Source of the DNA: Devosia sp. | GTDB taxonomy: Bacteria; Pseudomonadota; Alphaproteobacteria; Rhizobiales; Devosiaceae | NCBI RefSeq assembly: GCF_014860165.1 | Contig: NZ_JACZKG010000049.1 | Coordinates: 1 to 64,000, forward strand | Direction of reading: 5' to 3' | Length of the DNA stretch: 64,000 nt | Shown here: piece after piece, positions 1 to 8,165 of the stretch | Layout of the letters: each line of letters begins with the position of its first letter | Position numbering within the stretch: the first letter of the stretch is position 1 | Notes under the pieces: generated by a model | What the model saw: only the letters and a program-made list of their open reading frames with translations | Told to the model about the DNA's origin: nothing | Database searches by the model: none | Position numbers and translations under genes: made by a program

Positions 1-243
1 GTCGCGCCGGTCGCTGCCCCAGTCGTGCCATGAGCGTCGAACCGCTCATTCAATTCGCTGCCGCCGTGGCGATCTCTTCGTTTCGTCGTTGGGGCTTCGC
101 CCCTTCTTCCGTCAAGCACTGGACGCCCTAGGGGCGCGGCCCCGGCGGTATCCCCAGCCTTCCTCCCCTTTGTCGTGCAGGCCGGGTGATCCCCCTCCGC
201 CGGGGCCGGTGCTGGACGGCTTCAACCCCCTCATTGCCGGGAG
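1..243. other. Intergenic, no supported gene
   Basis: This edge of the window holds no open frame that I recognise on either strand. It is very GC-rich with short runs such as GGGGCTTCGCCCC, a style common upstream of antirestriction genes on plasmids and integrative elements. A neighbouring gene could lie just outside the window. Confidence 0.5.
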
Positions 244-278
244 CTAGCCCGGGTTCATGCGAACCCGCAAGCTAGGAG
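244..278 (+). promoter_or_regulatory. Stem-loop overlapping the ardC ribosome binding site
   Basis: A perfect 7-bp stem CGGGTTC-ATGC-GAACCCG (250-267) is extended by an outer pairing of CTAGC (244-248) with GCTAG (271-275). The outer right arm runs into AGGAG (274-278), the Shine-Dalgarno of the gene starting at 285. The fold could limit ribosome access. The pairing is seen in the sequence; regulation is inferred. Confidence 0.45.
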
Positions 279-284
279 ATTGAC

Positions 285-1178
285 GTGAAGAAGGAGCTTT
301 ACCAGGCCGTGACGGATACCATCATCAAGGACCTGGAGTTTGGCATTCGGACGTGGATGCAACCGTGGATCGTCGGTGGGGAAGGCGGCCAGCTCAATCG
401 GCCGCTGCGCGCCAATGGCGAAGCCTATCGTGGGATTAACGTGCTCGTGCTTTGGGGAGCTGCGGCGGAAAACGGTTTCTCGTCGCCAACGTGGATGAGT
501 TTCAAGCAAGCCCAGGACATAGGTGGAAATGTTAGAAAGGGCGAACGGGGAACCTTGGTGGTCTATGCCGGGACCCTGACCCGAACGAAAATGAACGAGC
601 AGACTGGGGAAGAGAGCGAGCGGGGGATTCCGTTCCTCAAGTCCTATTCGGTTTTCAATGCCGACCAGATCGAGGGATTGCCGGCAAAATACATCAAGCC
701 GCCGGTAGCGATGTTGAACCCCGCCCAGCGCATCGAGCAGGTGGACAAGTTTATCGCTGCCGCCGGTGCCGAAGTCAGAAATGACGGGGCAATGGCGTTC
801 TATAGCCCCGAACGTGACCTGGTGCAGATGCCAGCCTTCGACGCGTTCCGTGAGCCTGAAGGATACTATGCCACCCTATTGCACGAGCTGACCCACTGGA
901 CGCGCCACAAGTCGCGGTTGGATCGCAGTTTCGGCCGAGAGCGGTGGGGCGACGAAGGTTACGCCGCCGAGGAACTGGTGGCGGAACTGGGCGCCGCATT
1001 CCTTTGCGCGGATTTGCAGATCGCCCCCACGGTTCGCAAGGACCACGCAGCATATATCGGAAGCTGGTTGAAGGTGTTGAAAGACGATAAGCGAGCGATC
1101 TTCACGGCCGCGTCTTATGCCCAGAAGGCCGCTGACTATTTGCATGGGTTGCAACAGACCAAGGAGGCTACGGCCTAG
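285..1178 (+). CDS. ArdC-like antirestriction / zincin-like protein
   Basis: This 297-residue protein has the layout of ArdC (formerly DUF1738): an N-terminal ssDNA-binding-type domain (about residues 1-130, with the typical YRGINVLVLW and MSFKQAQ segments) and a C-terminal MPTase-PolyVal zincin domain. The metal-site motif HELTH is at residues 200-204, with a downstream glutamate-rich AEELVAELGAAF segment (about 228-239) giving the likely third ligand. ArdC proteins are typical of conjugative plasmids and integrative elements, where they protect incoming DNA from host restriction. The start is GTG, placed by the AGGAG just upstream. No partner gene follows directly. Its presence suggests this edge of the window is mobile DNA. 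Family assignment is confident; activity here is inferred. Confidence 0.85.
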   Translation: MKKELYQAVTDTIIKDLEFGIRTWMQPWIVGGEGGQLNRPLRANGEAYRGINVLVLWGAAAENGFSSPTWMSFKQAQDIGGNVRKGERGTLVVYAGTLTRTKMNEQTGEESERGIPFLKSYSVFNADQIEGLPAKYIKPPVAMLNPAQRIEQVDKFIAAAGAEVRNDGAMAFYSPERDLVQMPAFDAFREPEGYYATLLHELTHWTRHKSRLDRSFGRERWGDEGYAAEELVAELGAAFLCADLQIAPTVRKDHAAYIGSWLKVLKDDKRAIFTAASYAQKAADYLHGLQQTKEATA

Positions 1179-1197
1179 GCGGAGCCCTCCAATGGCC

Positions 1198-1231
1198 ACA
1201 AAAAATGCGGCGCCTGCCAAGGGCAGGCGCC
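1198..1231 (-). terminator. Rho-independent terminator for minus-strand genes
   Basis: A perfect 10-bp stem GGCGCCTGCC/GGCAGGCGCC (1209-1218 and 1222-1231) has a 3-nt loop. Read on the minus strand it is followed by CATTTTTTG, the expected U-run. It therefore ends transcription arriving from the small minus-strand genes at 1432-1930. On the plus strand no T-run follows. Confidence 0.7.
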
Positions 1232-1382
1232 GAAGGCTGGCAGAAGCCAGCGAATGCCAGCCGCTATCCGCTATCCGCTCGCTTTGGCGGCAGCTGCACA
1301 CAGCCTCGCGAAATCGCTCATGCGCCGAGGATCTGCACTTGCCCCGCAGATCAATATAGCTTCGACAGGGCAGAAAGAAACA

Positions 1383-1408
1383 GGCCCTGCAGTTGTCACT
1401 GCAAGGCC
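1383..1408 (-). terminator. Hairpin downstream of the DUF1508 gene
   Basis: The arms GGCC-C-TGCAGT and ACTGCA-A-GGCC pair with one mismatch around a TGTC loop. On the minus strand the stem is followed by CTGTTTCTTTCTG, a T-rich tail. It sits just past the stop of the 1432-1602 gene and may be a first, weaker terminator ahead of the strong one at 1198-1231. Confidence 0.45.
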
Positions 1409-1431
1409 CGTTCACGTTGAGCGTGGGCGCC

Positions 1432-1602
1432 TTAGGTCCGGTCGTAAACCGGCGCGAGTGGAGCTACCCTCTTCGTTGCGTCTACACCCGCCTGTGCGGA
1501 CTGCTTGGACGTGTAGACTTCAGAATGGCAGAGGGTTTCACCGTTGGCAGCCTTAAGACGCCAGAAGTACCCGCCTGCATTGGCGCGGAGGATTTCGAAC
1601 AT
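1432..1602 (-). CDS. DUF1508 (YegP-like) small protein
   Basis: This 56-residue protein begins MFEILRANAGGYFWRLKAA and continues with GETLCHSEVYTSKQSAQAG, the signature of a single DUF1508/YegP repeat (F-E-I, then FWRLKAANGE, then S-E-Y-SK). The family forms a small beta-rich fold and has no firmly known function. I chose the ATG at 1602 rather than an upstream in-frame start because a strong AAGGAGG lies 9 nt before it and the conserved domain begins exactly there. Two hairpins follow the stop. It may be co-transcribed with the 1742-1930 gene upstream. Confidence 0.75.
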   Translation of the reverse strand: MFEILRANAGGYFWRLKAANGETLCHSEVYTSKQSAQAGVDATKRVAPLAPVYDRT

Positions 1603-1741
1603 ATTGTTGGCCCTCCTTGGGCCGAAAGTGAGACCCGTCCGAAGCGCCGGGTCATTGATTTTTAAGGAGGGGCCGGCTAGGGTGATGTTGTTCAAGACAT
1701 GCCTAGCGGGCTTCGGCCCAGGTATTCGGAAATCGGCTGGT

Positions 1742-1930
1742 TTACGAGACCAGTCGGTTTTCCATCCATTTCACCTTCGGGGTCAGATACGGCCCCTTAG
1801 GCGGCAGTTCGTCGGGACTCGCCGGCGGGACTTGCGGAAACCGCGTCCCATCCTTGATTTCAGCGATACGGCCCTGATTGAGACCGAAGAACGCTGCAAT
1901 ATCGTGGTGGCGGTCGCCCCGCTCGATCAT
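1742..1930 (-). CDS. Small HTH-like hypothetical protein
   Basis: This 62-residue frame contains IERGDRHHDIAAFFGLNQGR followed by IAEI, resembling a helix-turn-helix module in short uncharacterised alphaproteobacterial proteins. The open frame continues upstream of the ATG for about 20 codons that also look coding (they include DERDVALIRG) but contain no usable start before a stop, so the true N-terminus is uncertain. The upstream part may belong to a start that has been lost. Function unknown; DNA binding is only suggested. Confidence 0.5.
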   Translation of the reverse strand: MIERGDRHHDIAAFFGLNQGRIAEIKDGTRFPQVPPASPDELPPKGPYLTPKVKWMENRLVS

Positions 1931-2163
1931 GCCCCGAATAAGCGCAACGTCGCGCTCGTCGTGGACGCATTCGCCTGAACTGGCGCTTGGTCATGGCACC
2001 AATGCCATTGGTCGACTACGTTATTGCCCACGAGGCTTGTCACGTTCTTCAGCACAATCATTCACGGCGATTTTGGCGGTCGTTAGAAACGATCATGCCG
2101 GACTACGAGGACCGCCTAAGAAGACTTGATCGAATGGGGCACCAGTACATTTGGTGATTTTGT

Positions 2164-3093
2164 ATGAGCGATATCAAATTATTCCGCACGGAAAGCGCTG
2201 CTGTCACTGAGCTTCGCGGCAGCGCGGTTGCACTAGAAAAGTCGCTACAAACCCTCATTGAACGAAACATGGAAGCGTTCCTGGGCGTGCGGTTTCTCGC
2301 ATCCGAGTTTCCTACGACGAACGGTGGGCGAATGGACTCGCTCGGCATCGACGAAAACGGTTCGCCAGTTATCGTCGAGTACAAGCGGGCGAGCAACGAG
2401 AACGTCATCAACCAAGGCTTGTTCTATCTTGACTGGCTCATGGACCACCGCCGTGATTTCGAATGGCTTGTTCTGGAGCGCTTTGGTGCCGAACAGGCAA
2501 AGGCGGTTGATTGGGGAACCCCTCGGCTGGTCTGCATAGCCGGCGACTTCACCAAGTACGATGCTCATGCGGTCAACCAGATGAATCGGAACATCGCGCT
2601 GGTTCGCTATCGCCGATTTGGCGAAGAACTGTTGCTTTTCGAACTGTTGACATCGGCATCGGAGCGCCCCACTCGCGAAATTCCCGCCAGCACCGACGCT
2701 CTAGGCGAGCCTGCGGCGGCGCGACCACGGTCCCGCCAGAAGACGGTTACGCAATATCTCGCGGACGCGGACCAGGACCTTGTGGACCTCTACGAGGCGA
2801 CGAAGGCGTACCTGTTAGCGCTGGGCGATGATGTCGAGCTGAAGACCCTGGACAACTACGTCGCCTTCCGCCGCCTAAAGAACTTCGCGTGCGTCGAGGT
2901 TAAACCGCAGATCAGGCACCTCAAGGTTTTCCTGAAGGTCGATCCAGACACCATCGAACTTGAGCCCGGTTTCACCCGCGACGTGCGCAACATCGGCCAT
3001 TTCGGCACTGGCGACCTCGAAATCATCATCACTGATGTCGCCAAGCTGGACAAAGCCAAGCCACTGATGGACCGCAGCTATGATGGCGCGTGA
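2164..3093 (+). CDS. DUF5655 protein with PD-(D/E)XK nuclease-like N-terminus
   Basis: This is a 309-residue protein. The N-terminal half has the arrangement GGRMDSLGIDENGSPVIVEY-K, giving D58, E72 and K74, the acidic-(x)n-E-x-K core of PD-(D/E)XK nucleases such as NucS/DUF91 relatives. The C-terminal region (about 205-309) matches DUF5655, with FRRLKNFACVEV, GHFGTGDLEI and a final D-RSYDGA. Such proteins are usually annotated hypothetical and are found beside restriction and mobile genes. Nothing in the sequence shows its substrate. It stands alone, between the ardC-like region and a tRNA remnant. The fold assignment is motif-based; nuclease activity is inferred. Confidence 0.7.
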   Translation: MSDIKLFRTESAAVTELRGSAVALEKSLQTLIERNMEAFLGVRFLASEFPTTNGGRMDSLGIDENGSPVIVEYKRASNENVINQGLFYLDWLMDHRRDFEWLVLERFGAEQAKAVDWGTPRLVCIAGDFTKYDAHAVNQMNRNIALVRYRRFGEELLLFELLTSASERPTREIPASTDALGEPAAARPRSRQKTVTQYLADADQDLVDLYEATKAYLLALGDDVELKTLDNYVAFRRLKNFACVEVKPQIRHLKVFLKVDPDTIELEPGFTRDVRNIGHFGTGDLEIIITDVAKLDKAKPLMDRSYDGA

Positions 3094-3160
3094 AATGCTG
3101 GGGGTCATGTCAATAGCCTGCAGCGCAGTGCACACAACCGACTGGCCGACCGTGGTATCA

Positions 3161-3275
3161 CCGGGCCTTAAACCGGGCCTCTACGAAAGGCGCCAACAGA
3201 TATACAGCTAACCTATTGAAAATACTGGTGGGCTCACCAGGTCTCGAAGCTGGAACCAGACCGATATAAGCGGTT
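3161..3275 (-). pseudogene. Degenerate tRNA(CAU) 3' half plus 3' flank, att-like
   Basis: Positions 3226-3275, read on the minus strand, match the 3' half (anticodon arm to CCA) of the intact tRNA at 53540-53615 with about six changes in 49 bases: the anticodon loop reads CTTATAT instead of CTCATAA, and the T-arm is damaged. The match continues into the tRNA 3' flank (3161-3225 against 53474-53539), starting at CCGGGCC-T/A-TAAACCGGGCC, at lower identity and with a one-base indel. It has no 5' half, so it cannot make a tRNA. Truncation in the anticodon arm is where tyrosine integrases often cross over. Confidence 0.7.
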
Positions 3276-3582
3276 TGGACGGACCTTAGAGGGAAAGATC
3301 GTCCGCGGCGCCGATGCCCCTATTTTTCCGCCGCCTGGCTGTGAATGCGAGACCGGGCGATACGTTCTGCAGGTACAGATCGATTTCCTCGCTAGCCTGG
3401 AGGACTAGTCAAAGGCACTACGTGTTAGTGTTGGCAGCTTTTGAGAACGTGCATATTTGCCGTCAGCGACGCGCCCCATTGCGGTGACTAAGCCGATCCA
3501 CTTGTGGACGTGCATTCAAAACGGCCACGGAAACAGCGACCAAATTGGTATAGCGTGGCCGGACGAAACGGAGGGGCAGAAC

Positions 3583-4284
3583 GTGGGCTTGGTTGACTAT
3601 CTATACTATGATGACAGGCGCCTGGACTCGTACATAGAGCAATTCGCGTCGCCGGTGACGTTTGATAAATTTGCGGAATGGACGGCTAGCCTCAGCCTGG
3701 CAGGTCCCAATGGGGAGGGGAAACAAACCGGCCATGCTAGGCCACTGACCAAGCACGAGAAGGTTGAGGAGGTAACGCAGTTCCTTGTGGACAAGGACTT
3801 AGTGCAGGGTCGGCCATGTGGCAGACAGCGCGAATTAGCGTTTGTGGATGACACGTTCAGTGCACGGCGCTTTTTCATTCCAAAGCATAATATCGCGATC
3901 TGGATGTCTAAGCCCGCGAAGGCGCCGACCGTGTCTCATAATGATTTCCAGGTCACGTATTTCATTGAGGACTACACCCAGCGGGGGAACCACGAAGGTC
4001 CGCCATCCCGGTATTCTGGATATAGCGGTCTATATCTGCTGTCTGAGGAGCTTGAGCGAGGGAACAAGGAACCTCTTCGAGACCTCTGGGATGAACCAGA
4101 AACCGGCAAGCTTGCCTTTATTCGCGATCCGATAGGGTTCTTCACAAAGGTCGGGGCACATGTGGGCCCGACCCAAAACATCAGGACAGTCTACAAATTC
4201 AGGGCTTCATCGACCGATTTGGATCATCCGGATGGCTACGTCTTGTGCGTGATCGGGTATCCACTTTGGATCGAGAGGGCTTAG
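3583..4284 (+). CDS. Uncharacterised protein, first gene of ATPase cluster
   Basis: This 233-residue protein is not assigned to a named family with confidence. It opens MGLVDYLYYDDRRLDSYIEQ; a start of this kind (short hydrophobic strand, D-x-x-R/K-hydrophobic, then an E-Q) recalls DUF6414-like proteins, but I cannot confirm that. No signal peptide, membrane segment or enzyme motif is visible. I chose GTG 3583 because a GGAGGGG lies 6 nt upstream and the recognisable part begins there; the frame is open back to a TTG at 3457. It is followed after 147 bp by a small gene and the zinc-hook ATPase, all on one strand, so a joint role is plausible. Confidence 0.55.
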   Translation: MGLVDYLYYDDRRLDSYIEQFASPVTFDKFAEWTASLSLAGPNGEGKQTGHARPLTKHEKVEEVTQFLVDKDLVQGRPCGRQRELAFVDDTFSARRFFIPKHNIAIWMSKPAKAPTVSHNDFQVTYFIEDYTQRGNHEGPPSRYSGYSGLYLLSEELERGNKEPLRDLWDEPETGKLAFIRDPIGFFTKVGAHVGPTQNIRTVYKFRASSTDLDHPDGYVLCVIGYPLWIERA

Positions 4285-4431
4285 ATTCTCAATCGTGTCA
4301 CGCGGATAATAGAACAAACGACGAGTGACCCGGTAAAGTTAGCCTGCAGGGCACTTTCTCTTGAGAAGGCTACACCGAAATGCACGAGCTTGTGACTTTG
4401 CTACGCGGCCTGAAGGAGGCTTAGGGCGAAC

Positions 4432-4647
4432 ATGAAAAGCGAAAACAGCAGCAACCTCCTTCATCTCGAGGAAGTCCGGAAGGCTGCTAAGGGGCCGCTG
4501 CACCAGAAGCTGGTCGACGCCTTTATCGAGATGGCTAAGGACCCTGAAAAAGGGGCGGTCGATTACGCCACCGGTCTGAGGGCCATCTTGGAGGAAACGC
4601 TGATAAAGGAGGAGATCCCTAGTGCGCTTCCTCGATCTGACAGTTAG
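4432..4647 (+). CDS. Small protein coupled to zinc-hook ATPase
   Basis: This 71-residue, charged, mostly helical protein has no recognised domain. AAGGAGG precedes the ATG by about 15 nt. Its 3' end overlaps the ATPase start by 26 nt in another frame, and the ATPase ribosome site (AAAGGAGGAG) lies inside this gene, so the two are translationally coupled. Small acidic partners upstream of SMC-like ATPases occur in several anti-phage systems, but no match can be claimed here. Function unknown; it is likely a subunit or regulator of the ATPase. Confidence 0.6.
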   Translation: MKSENSSNLLHLEEVRKAAKGPLHQKLVDAFIEMAKDPEKGAVDYATGLRAILEETLIKEEIPSALPRSDS

Positions 4648-7054
4648 GAACTTTCGCGGATTCGGGCCTTCCGCCGAAACCATAAAGTTCGGTGGCGATT
4701 TGATCTTGATGTTCGGCCCAAACGGCTTTGGTAAAACCTCGATTTCAGAAGCCGTCGAGTGGCTGTTTTACGGTGTCACAAAACGTCGCAAACGGGGAGA
4801 GCAATTCAGCCGTCCCGAGTATGCCAATTCGTACGCCAATGTTCATGGACGCACACCGGTCGAAGTCATAGCCACGGTGGAGATCGCAGGTACGCAGCAC
4901 GTGTTGAGCCGCCGCCTTGGTCCGGGGGAGACTTCGGTGACGTCTGTCGATGGCGTCGAGTCTTCCTTCGCCGTGCTGGGTCACAAGCCGATCGAGGCCG
5001 TGTATCCGGTCATAGCGCAGCACGGATTGCAGACCTTCATTCTGTCGAAGCCAAAAGATCGTCGCGATGCGATCTCGGCGGCGCTTGGGCTCGATGAGCT
5101 CACTGCATTCAAGGCGTCGCTCGAAGGGGCCCGGTCATCGTTTCAACGCACGCCACCTGCGAACGTCACCAGTGCAAGGAAGGAACTCTCGGGGCTGGCT
5201 CCGGGCCTGCTCACGGTTCTTGAGGCAAACGATGTTAGCAAAAGGTGGCAAAAACAGCCTGTCGAAGTCGATGCGACCCGCGATCCCGAGCAGTTGCTAG
5301 AGGCGGCAAGGGCGCTTTCTCATAGCACCGCCGAGAGCGTCGAGGATGTTTTGAAGGATCTGCGGACGACGCGAGAGCGCGCGAGCAAAGCACTGTTCGA
5401 TCTCGAAGGGTTCAGCCCGCTGGGCGGAAAGACCGCAAGGCTTGCTATCGCTCGTGCCGTGAGGCTCGAGAAGCTGCTCGACACTCTGTCGAGAGGCGCC
5501 AAAAACTATCTTGAGCAGGTTGCTGCGGGGTACAGCGCGGCGCTGCTGGACTTCTGGATCAAAGGCATTGAGCTAGCTCCGGTCGGCGAGAAATGTCCGA
5601 TGTGCGAATCCCAAACGCTGCGTGCGCATCATAGGGAGGAGTTGGCGGCCAGAATTAAAGCCGGCGCCGACCAGATCCAAACACGCAAAGATTTAGGGAG
5701 CGTCGTTAAGTCGATCGCCGCGCTGGCATCGCAGCTGGAAACGGACCTTAGGGCCCTTGCGATCCCCTCCGATTTCTCCATGGTGGAAGACGAACGCCTT
5801 CGCGAAATTCTCGGCCACGGACATGGTGCGGTTGATGCTTTCTCCGTGGCGCACGCCGACTTTAGGCGCGAACTCGCGGGAGCAATGTCCGCGCTATTGT
5901 CAGTGAAAAAGCATGCATCGGAATTCCTGGAAAAACTCGATGCCGGCGGCAGCTTTTCAGCCGTGCTGTCCGCGCACGAGATTGCCCGGAACACCATCCG
6001 ACCTGCAGCCTCGCGTAGTGGCCGCAGCTCTGGATCATATGGGGCGGCCTTCGACACGCTGGATGCGCTCATCGCTGAGAAGGTATCCAGCGACAAGGAG
6101 GTTGCGAAGATCGATGCGGTCGGCAAGGCGCTTCGCAAATTAGATCAGGTCGATTTGCTAGCGCGTTATGCAACGACGCTCGCTGAATCCCTTGAGCTGA
6201 TAAGGAGCGTTGAGAAGGAGATTCAGGGAAAGCACAACGTGCTGCTCAACACACGAGGTCAGGAGGTGAAGGACTTTTACGATCGGCTGAATGTGGGCGC
6301 CGATGTCGGCTTTTCCGGAATGGAGCCCGGCAATGACAGCATGCAGCTACACGCGACCAGCTTTGGCCGTAAGATGTCGGCAGCAGCGAATTTGTCGGAA
6401 TGCCAGCTCAACTGCCTCGGGCTTGCCACCTACCTGATGAGAGCCTGCAGCCCTGGAACGCCGTTTGGCTTCGTCCTCCTCGATGATCCGGTACAATCCA
6501 TGGATGACGGCCACGCAGAATCCTTTATCGCAGACATTGTTCCGCACCTGCTCGATGATCACGGAAAACAGGTGATCGTTCTCTCCCACACCCAAAAGGT
6601 GATCGAGCGGTTGAGGGATTTGAACCAGCATCGGGCGACCCGCGTCTACCACCTCGACAACTATGAGAAAGACGGCCCAACGCTAACCGAGCAGGTCGGG
6701 CTGCAGATGCTGATCTCAGAGATTAAGGGCGGAATGGTCGGTAACGAGAAAAATCGGGAATACGCGATCGACCGTATCCGTGTGCTCGGCGAGGAGGTAA
6801 TTCGCGCGATCTACCTGAAGCAAATGAGATCGCCGGCGCCAGCGAAATACGACAGGGCTAACCCGAGCGATCTCCTGGACTTGTTTCGAACGATCACCGG
6901 AACGTCGCAACAGGAGTATGTTGGGTTGCGCGACACGATGAGGTTCGCAGACCCGGCACATCATACGCAGGTTGGGTACGCCGTGCCCGTGAAGACGAAC
7001 ATTCAACCGCACCTCGATCGCCTCGGGGGCCTGATAAAGACATACGGCATTTAG
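4622..7054 (+). CDS. SbcC/Rad50-like zinc-hook AAA/ABC ATPase
   Basis: This is an 810-residue SMC-type ATPase. Walker A is GPNGFGKTS (32-40); coiled-coil arms flank a CPMC motif (325-328), the half-site of a Rad50-type zinc hook; the ABC signature LSECQ (591-595), Walker B FVLLDD (617-622), D-loop and H-loop LSHTQ (654-658) follow. About 140 residues after the ATPase end with LRDTMRFADPAHHTQ, a C-terminal domain not found in plain SbcC. RloC anticodon nucleases also carry a zinc hook and extra C-terminal domain, but I do not see their R-E-H set clearly. The start is GTG 4622 with a strong upstream AAAGGAGGAG. There is no SbcD/Mre11 nuclease next door, which argues for a dedicated defence-type ATPase rather than general repair. 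Confidence 0.8.
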   Translation: MRFLDLTVRNFRGFGPSAETIKFGGDLILMFGPNGFGKTSISEAVEWLFYGVTKRRKRGEQFSRPEYANSYANVHGRTPVEVIATVEIAGTQHVLSRRLGPGETSVTSVDGVESSFAVLGHKPIEAVYPVIAQHGLQTFILSKPKDRRDAISAALGLDELTAFKASLEGARSSFQRTPPANVTSARKELSGLAPGLLTVLEANDVSKRWQKQPVEVDATRDPEQLLEAARALSHSTAESVEDVLKDLRTTRERASKALFDLEGFSPLGGKTARLAIARAVRLEKLLDTLSRGAKNYLEQVAAGYSAALLDFWIKGIELAPVGEKCPMCESQTLRAHHREELAARIKAGADQIQTRKDLGSVVKSIAALASQLETDLRALAIPSDFSMVEDERLREILGHGHGAVDAFSVAHADFRRELAGAMSALLSVKKHASEFLEKLDAGGSFSAVLSAHEIARNTIRPAASRSGRSSGSYGAAFDTLDALIAEKVSSDKEVAKIDAVGKALRKLDQVDLLARYATTLAESLELIRSVEKEIQGKHNVLLNTRGQEVKDFYDRLNVGADVGFSGMEPGNDSMQLHATSFGRKMSAAANLSECQLNCLGLATYLMRACSPGTPFGFVLLDDPVQSMDDGHAESFIADIVPHLLDDHGKQVIVLSHTQKVIERLRDLNQHRATRVYHLDNYEKDGPTLTEQVGLQMLISEIKGGMVGNEKNREYAIDRIRVLGEEVIRAIYLKQMRSPAPAKYDRANPSDLLDLFRTITGTSQQEYVGLRDTMRFADPAHHTQVGYAVPVKTNIQPHLDRLGGLIKTYGI

Positions 7055-7382
7055 TTCGTACAAAGCGCCAGCACGATAGGTTCGGTGCAGGTGGAGGCTG
7101 CGCCTCCAGCCCTGGCGGGGAGAGAGAAGTCGTCCCTCCGAGCAGGGCTAGGGAATTGTGATAACGTCCCCGGTCGTGGTTCAGCGGCGAAACGCTGATG
7201 CAGGGTTGCGAGGCGCGGCGAAGGCGCTGTTAGGTTCTGGCACGCGAAGTTGGCGTTACGTCAGGATTACTAATTGGACAAAAGCTCAGCCATGCCTTGG
7301 ATTGGCGAAAAGGGGCTGACGGCAGCTAACGGACTTAACCGCCTAAAAGCGGACGGACCGCTGTCGGCCCCAAACAACGCAA
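7055..7382. other. Intergenic with a hairpin after the ATPase gene
   Basis: There is no supported gene. A hairpin TGGAGGC-TGC-GCCTCCA (7092-7108) lies about 40 nt after the ATPase stop and lacks a T-run, so it is at best a weak terminator. The remainder is GC-rich with no recognised repeat. It separates the defence cluster from the core-like genes that follow. Confidence 0.45.
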
Positions 7383-7940
7383 TCAGGCTGGCATGGAGCT
7401 CAGATGCGATAGCAGCTCGGCCACATTGTGGGCACTATACTTCTTGAGTAGCCGCGCTCGGTAGCTCTCCACCGTGCGCGGCGAGATATCGAGCATGCGG
7501 GCAATCTCCTTGGAAGTCCGCCCCTCGCCCAGATGCATGACGATCTGCCGTTCCCGACCCGAGAGCTTGAGCACGTTCCGTGTCTCCGACAGATCGGCGA
7601 AGCTCCACACTGCGCGCCTGAGCGGATCGTCATCGCGGGTCAGCGAGTGACCGCGCACCCTGCACCAAAACAGAGTGCCGTCCCGGCGCGCCATTATACG
7701 CTCGTCCGAATAGCGGTTGTCGCGCCTGAGCGGTTCCACCCCGACGTCGCGAATTCGCTCGAATTCCTCGCGGGAGGGGTAAAGCATGGCAAAAGACTGT
7801 TCGAGAAGGTCGGCCACCGCATAGCCGAACATCTCCGCAAAGGTTGGATTGCAGCCCTTGATCACGCGGCTTTCCGTCACCACCAGCCCAATCGGCGCAT
7901 GTTCGAAAGCAAGAGCGCTGAAATCGTCCGGCAGGGTCAT
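7383..7940 (-). CDS. PAS-LuxR transcriptional regulator
   Basis: This 185-residue regulator has an N-terminal PAS domain (about 10-120: FEHAPIGLVV, NPTFAEMFGY, RRDGTLFWCRVRG) and a C-terminal LuxR/GerE helix-turn-helix (about 125-180: LSGRERQIVMHLGEGRTSKE then IARMLDISPRTVESYRARLL). It has no receiver domain, so it probably senses a ligand or redox state through the PAS domain. It is divergent from the ABC uptake operon beginning at 8166, across a 225-bp gap, and is the obvious candidate regulator of that operon. The ligand is not evident. Confidence 0.85.
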   Translation of the reverse strand: MTLPDDFSALAFEHAPIGLVVTESRVIKGCNPTFAEMFGYAVADLLEQSFAMLYPSREEFERIRDVGVEPLRRDNRYSDERIMARRDGTLFWCRVRGHSLTRDDDPLRRAVWSFADLSETRNVLKLSGRERQIVMHLGEGRTSKEIARMLDISPRTVESYRARLLKKYSAHNVAELLSHLSSMPA

Positions 7941-8165
7941 ATGGTGTGTTTCTACGGTATTGCCCGGTTGGGCGCGGCACAGGGATAATAGCGGTCAATT
8001 CGCGCTGCGCCAGAGAGATAAGCCCGACAAGGGCATGCGGGGTCGCGATTGATTGGGAGGGGGAGCATGGGCCGTGCAGTGCCCGGCAGGCGCTCCCCGG
8101 ACGTAGAGTTTTCGGCACGGAGCGGCGCGCTTGCGCAGTTCCGGCCGGTCCAGGGAGGACAACAA

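Noticed and set aside
30-131. A 33-codon plus-strand frame at the window edge
   Set aside because: No ribosome site or recognised family; the region is extremely GC-rich and such frames arise by chance.
3226-3408. A plus-strand open frame of about 57 codons running from the tRNA remnant to a TAG
   Set aside because: Half of it is the degenerate tRNA read backwards; there is no start or ribosome site and no recognised family. It may be a chance frame.
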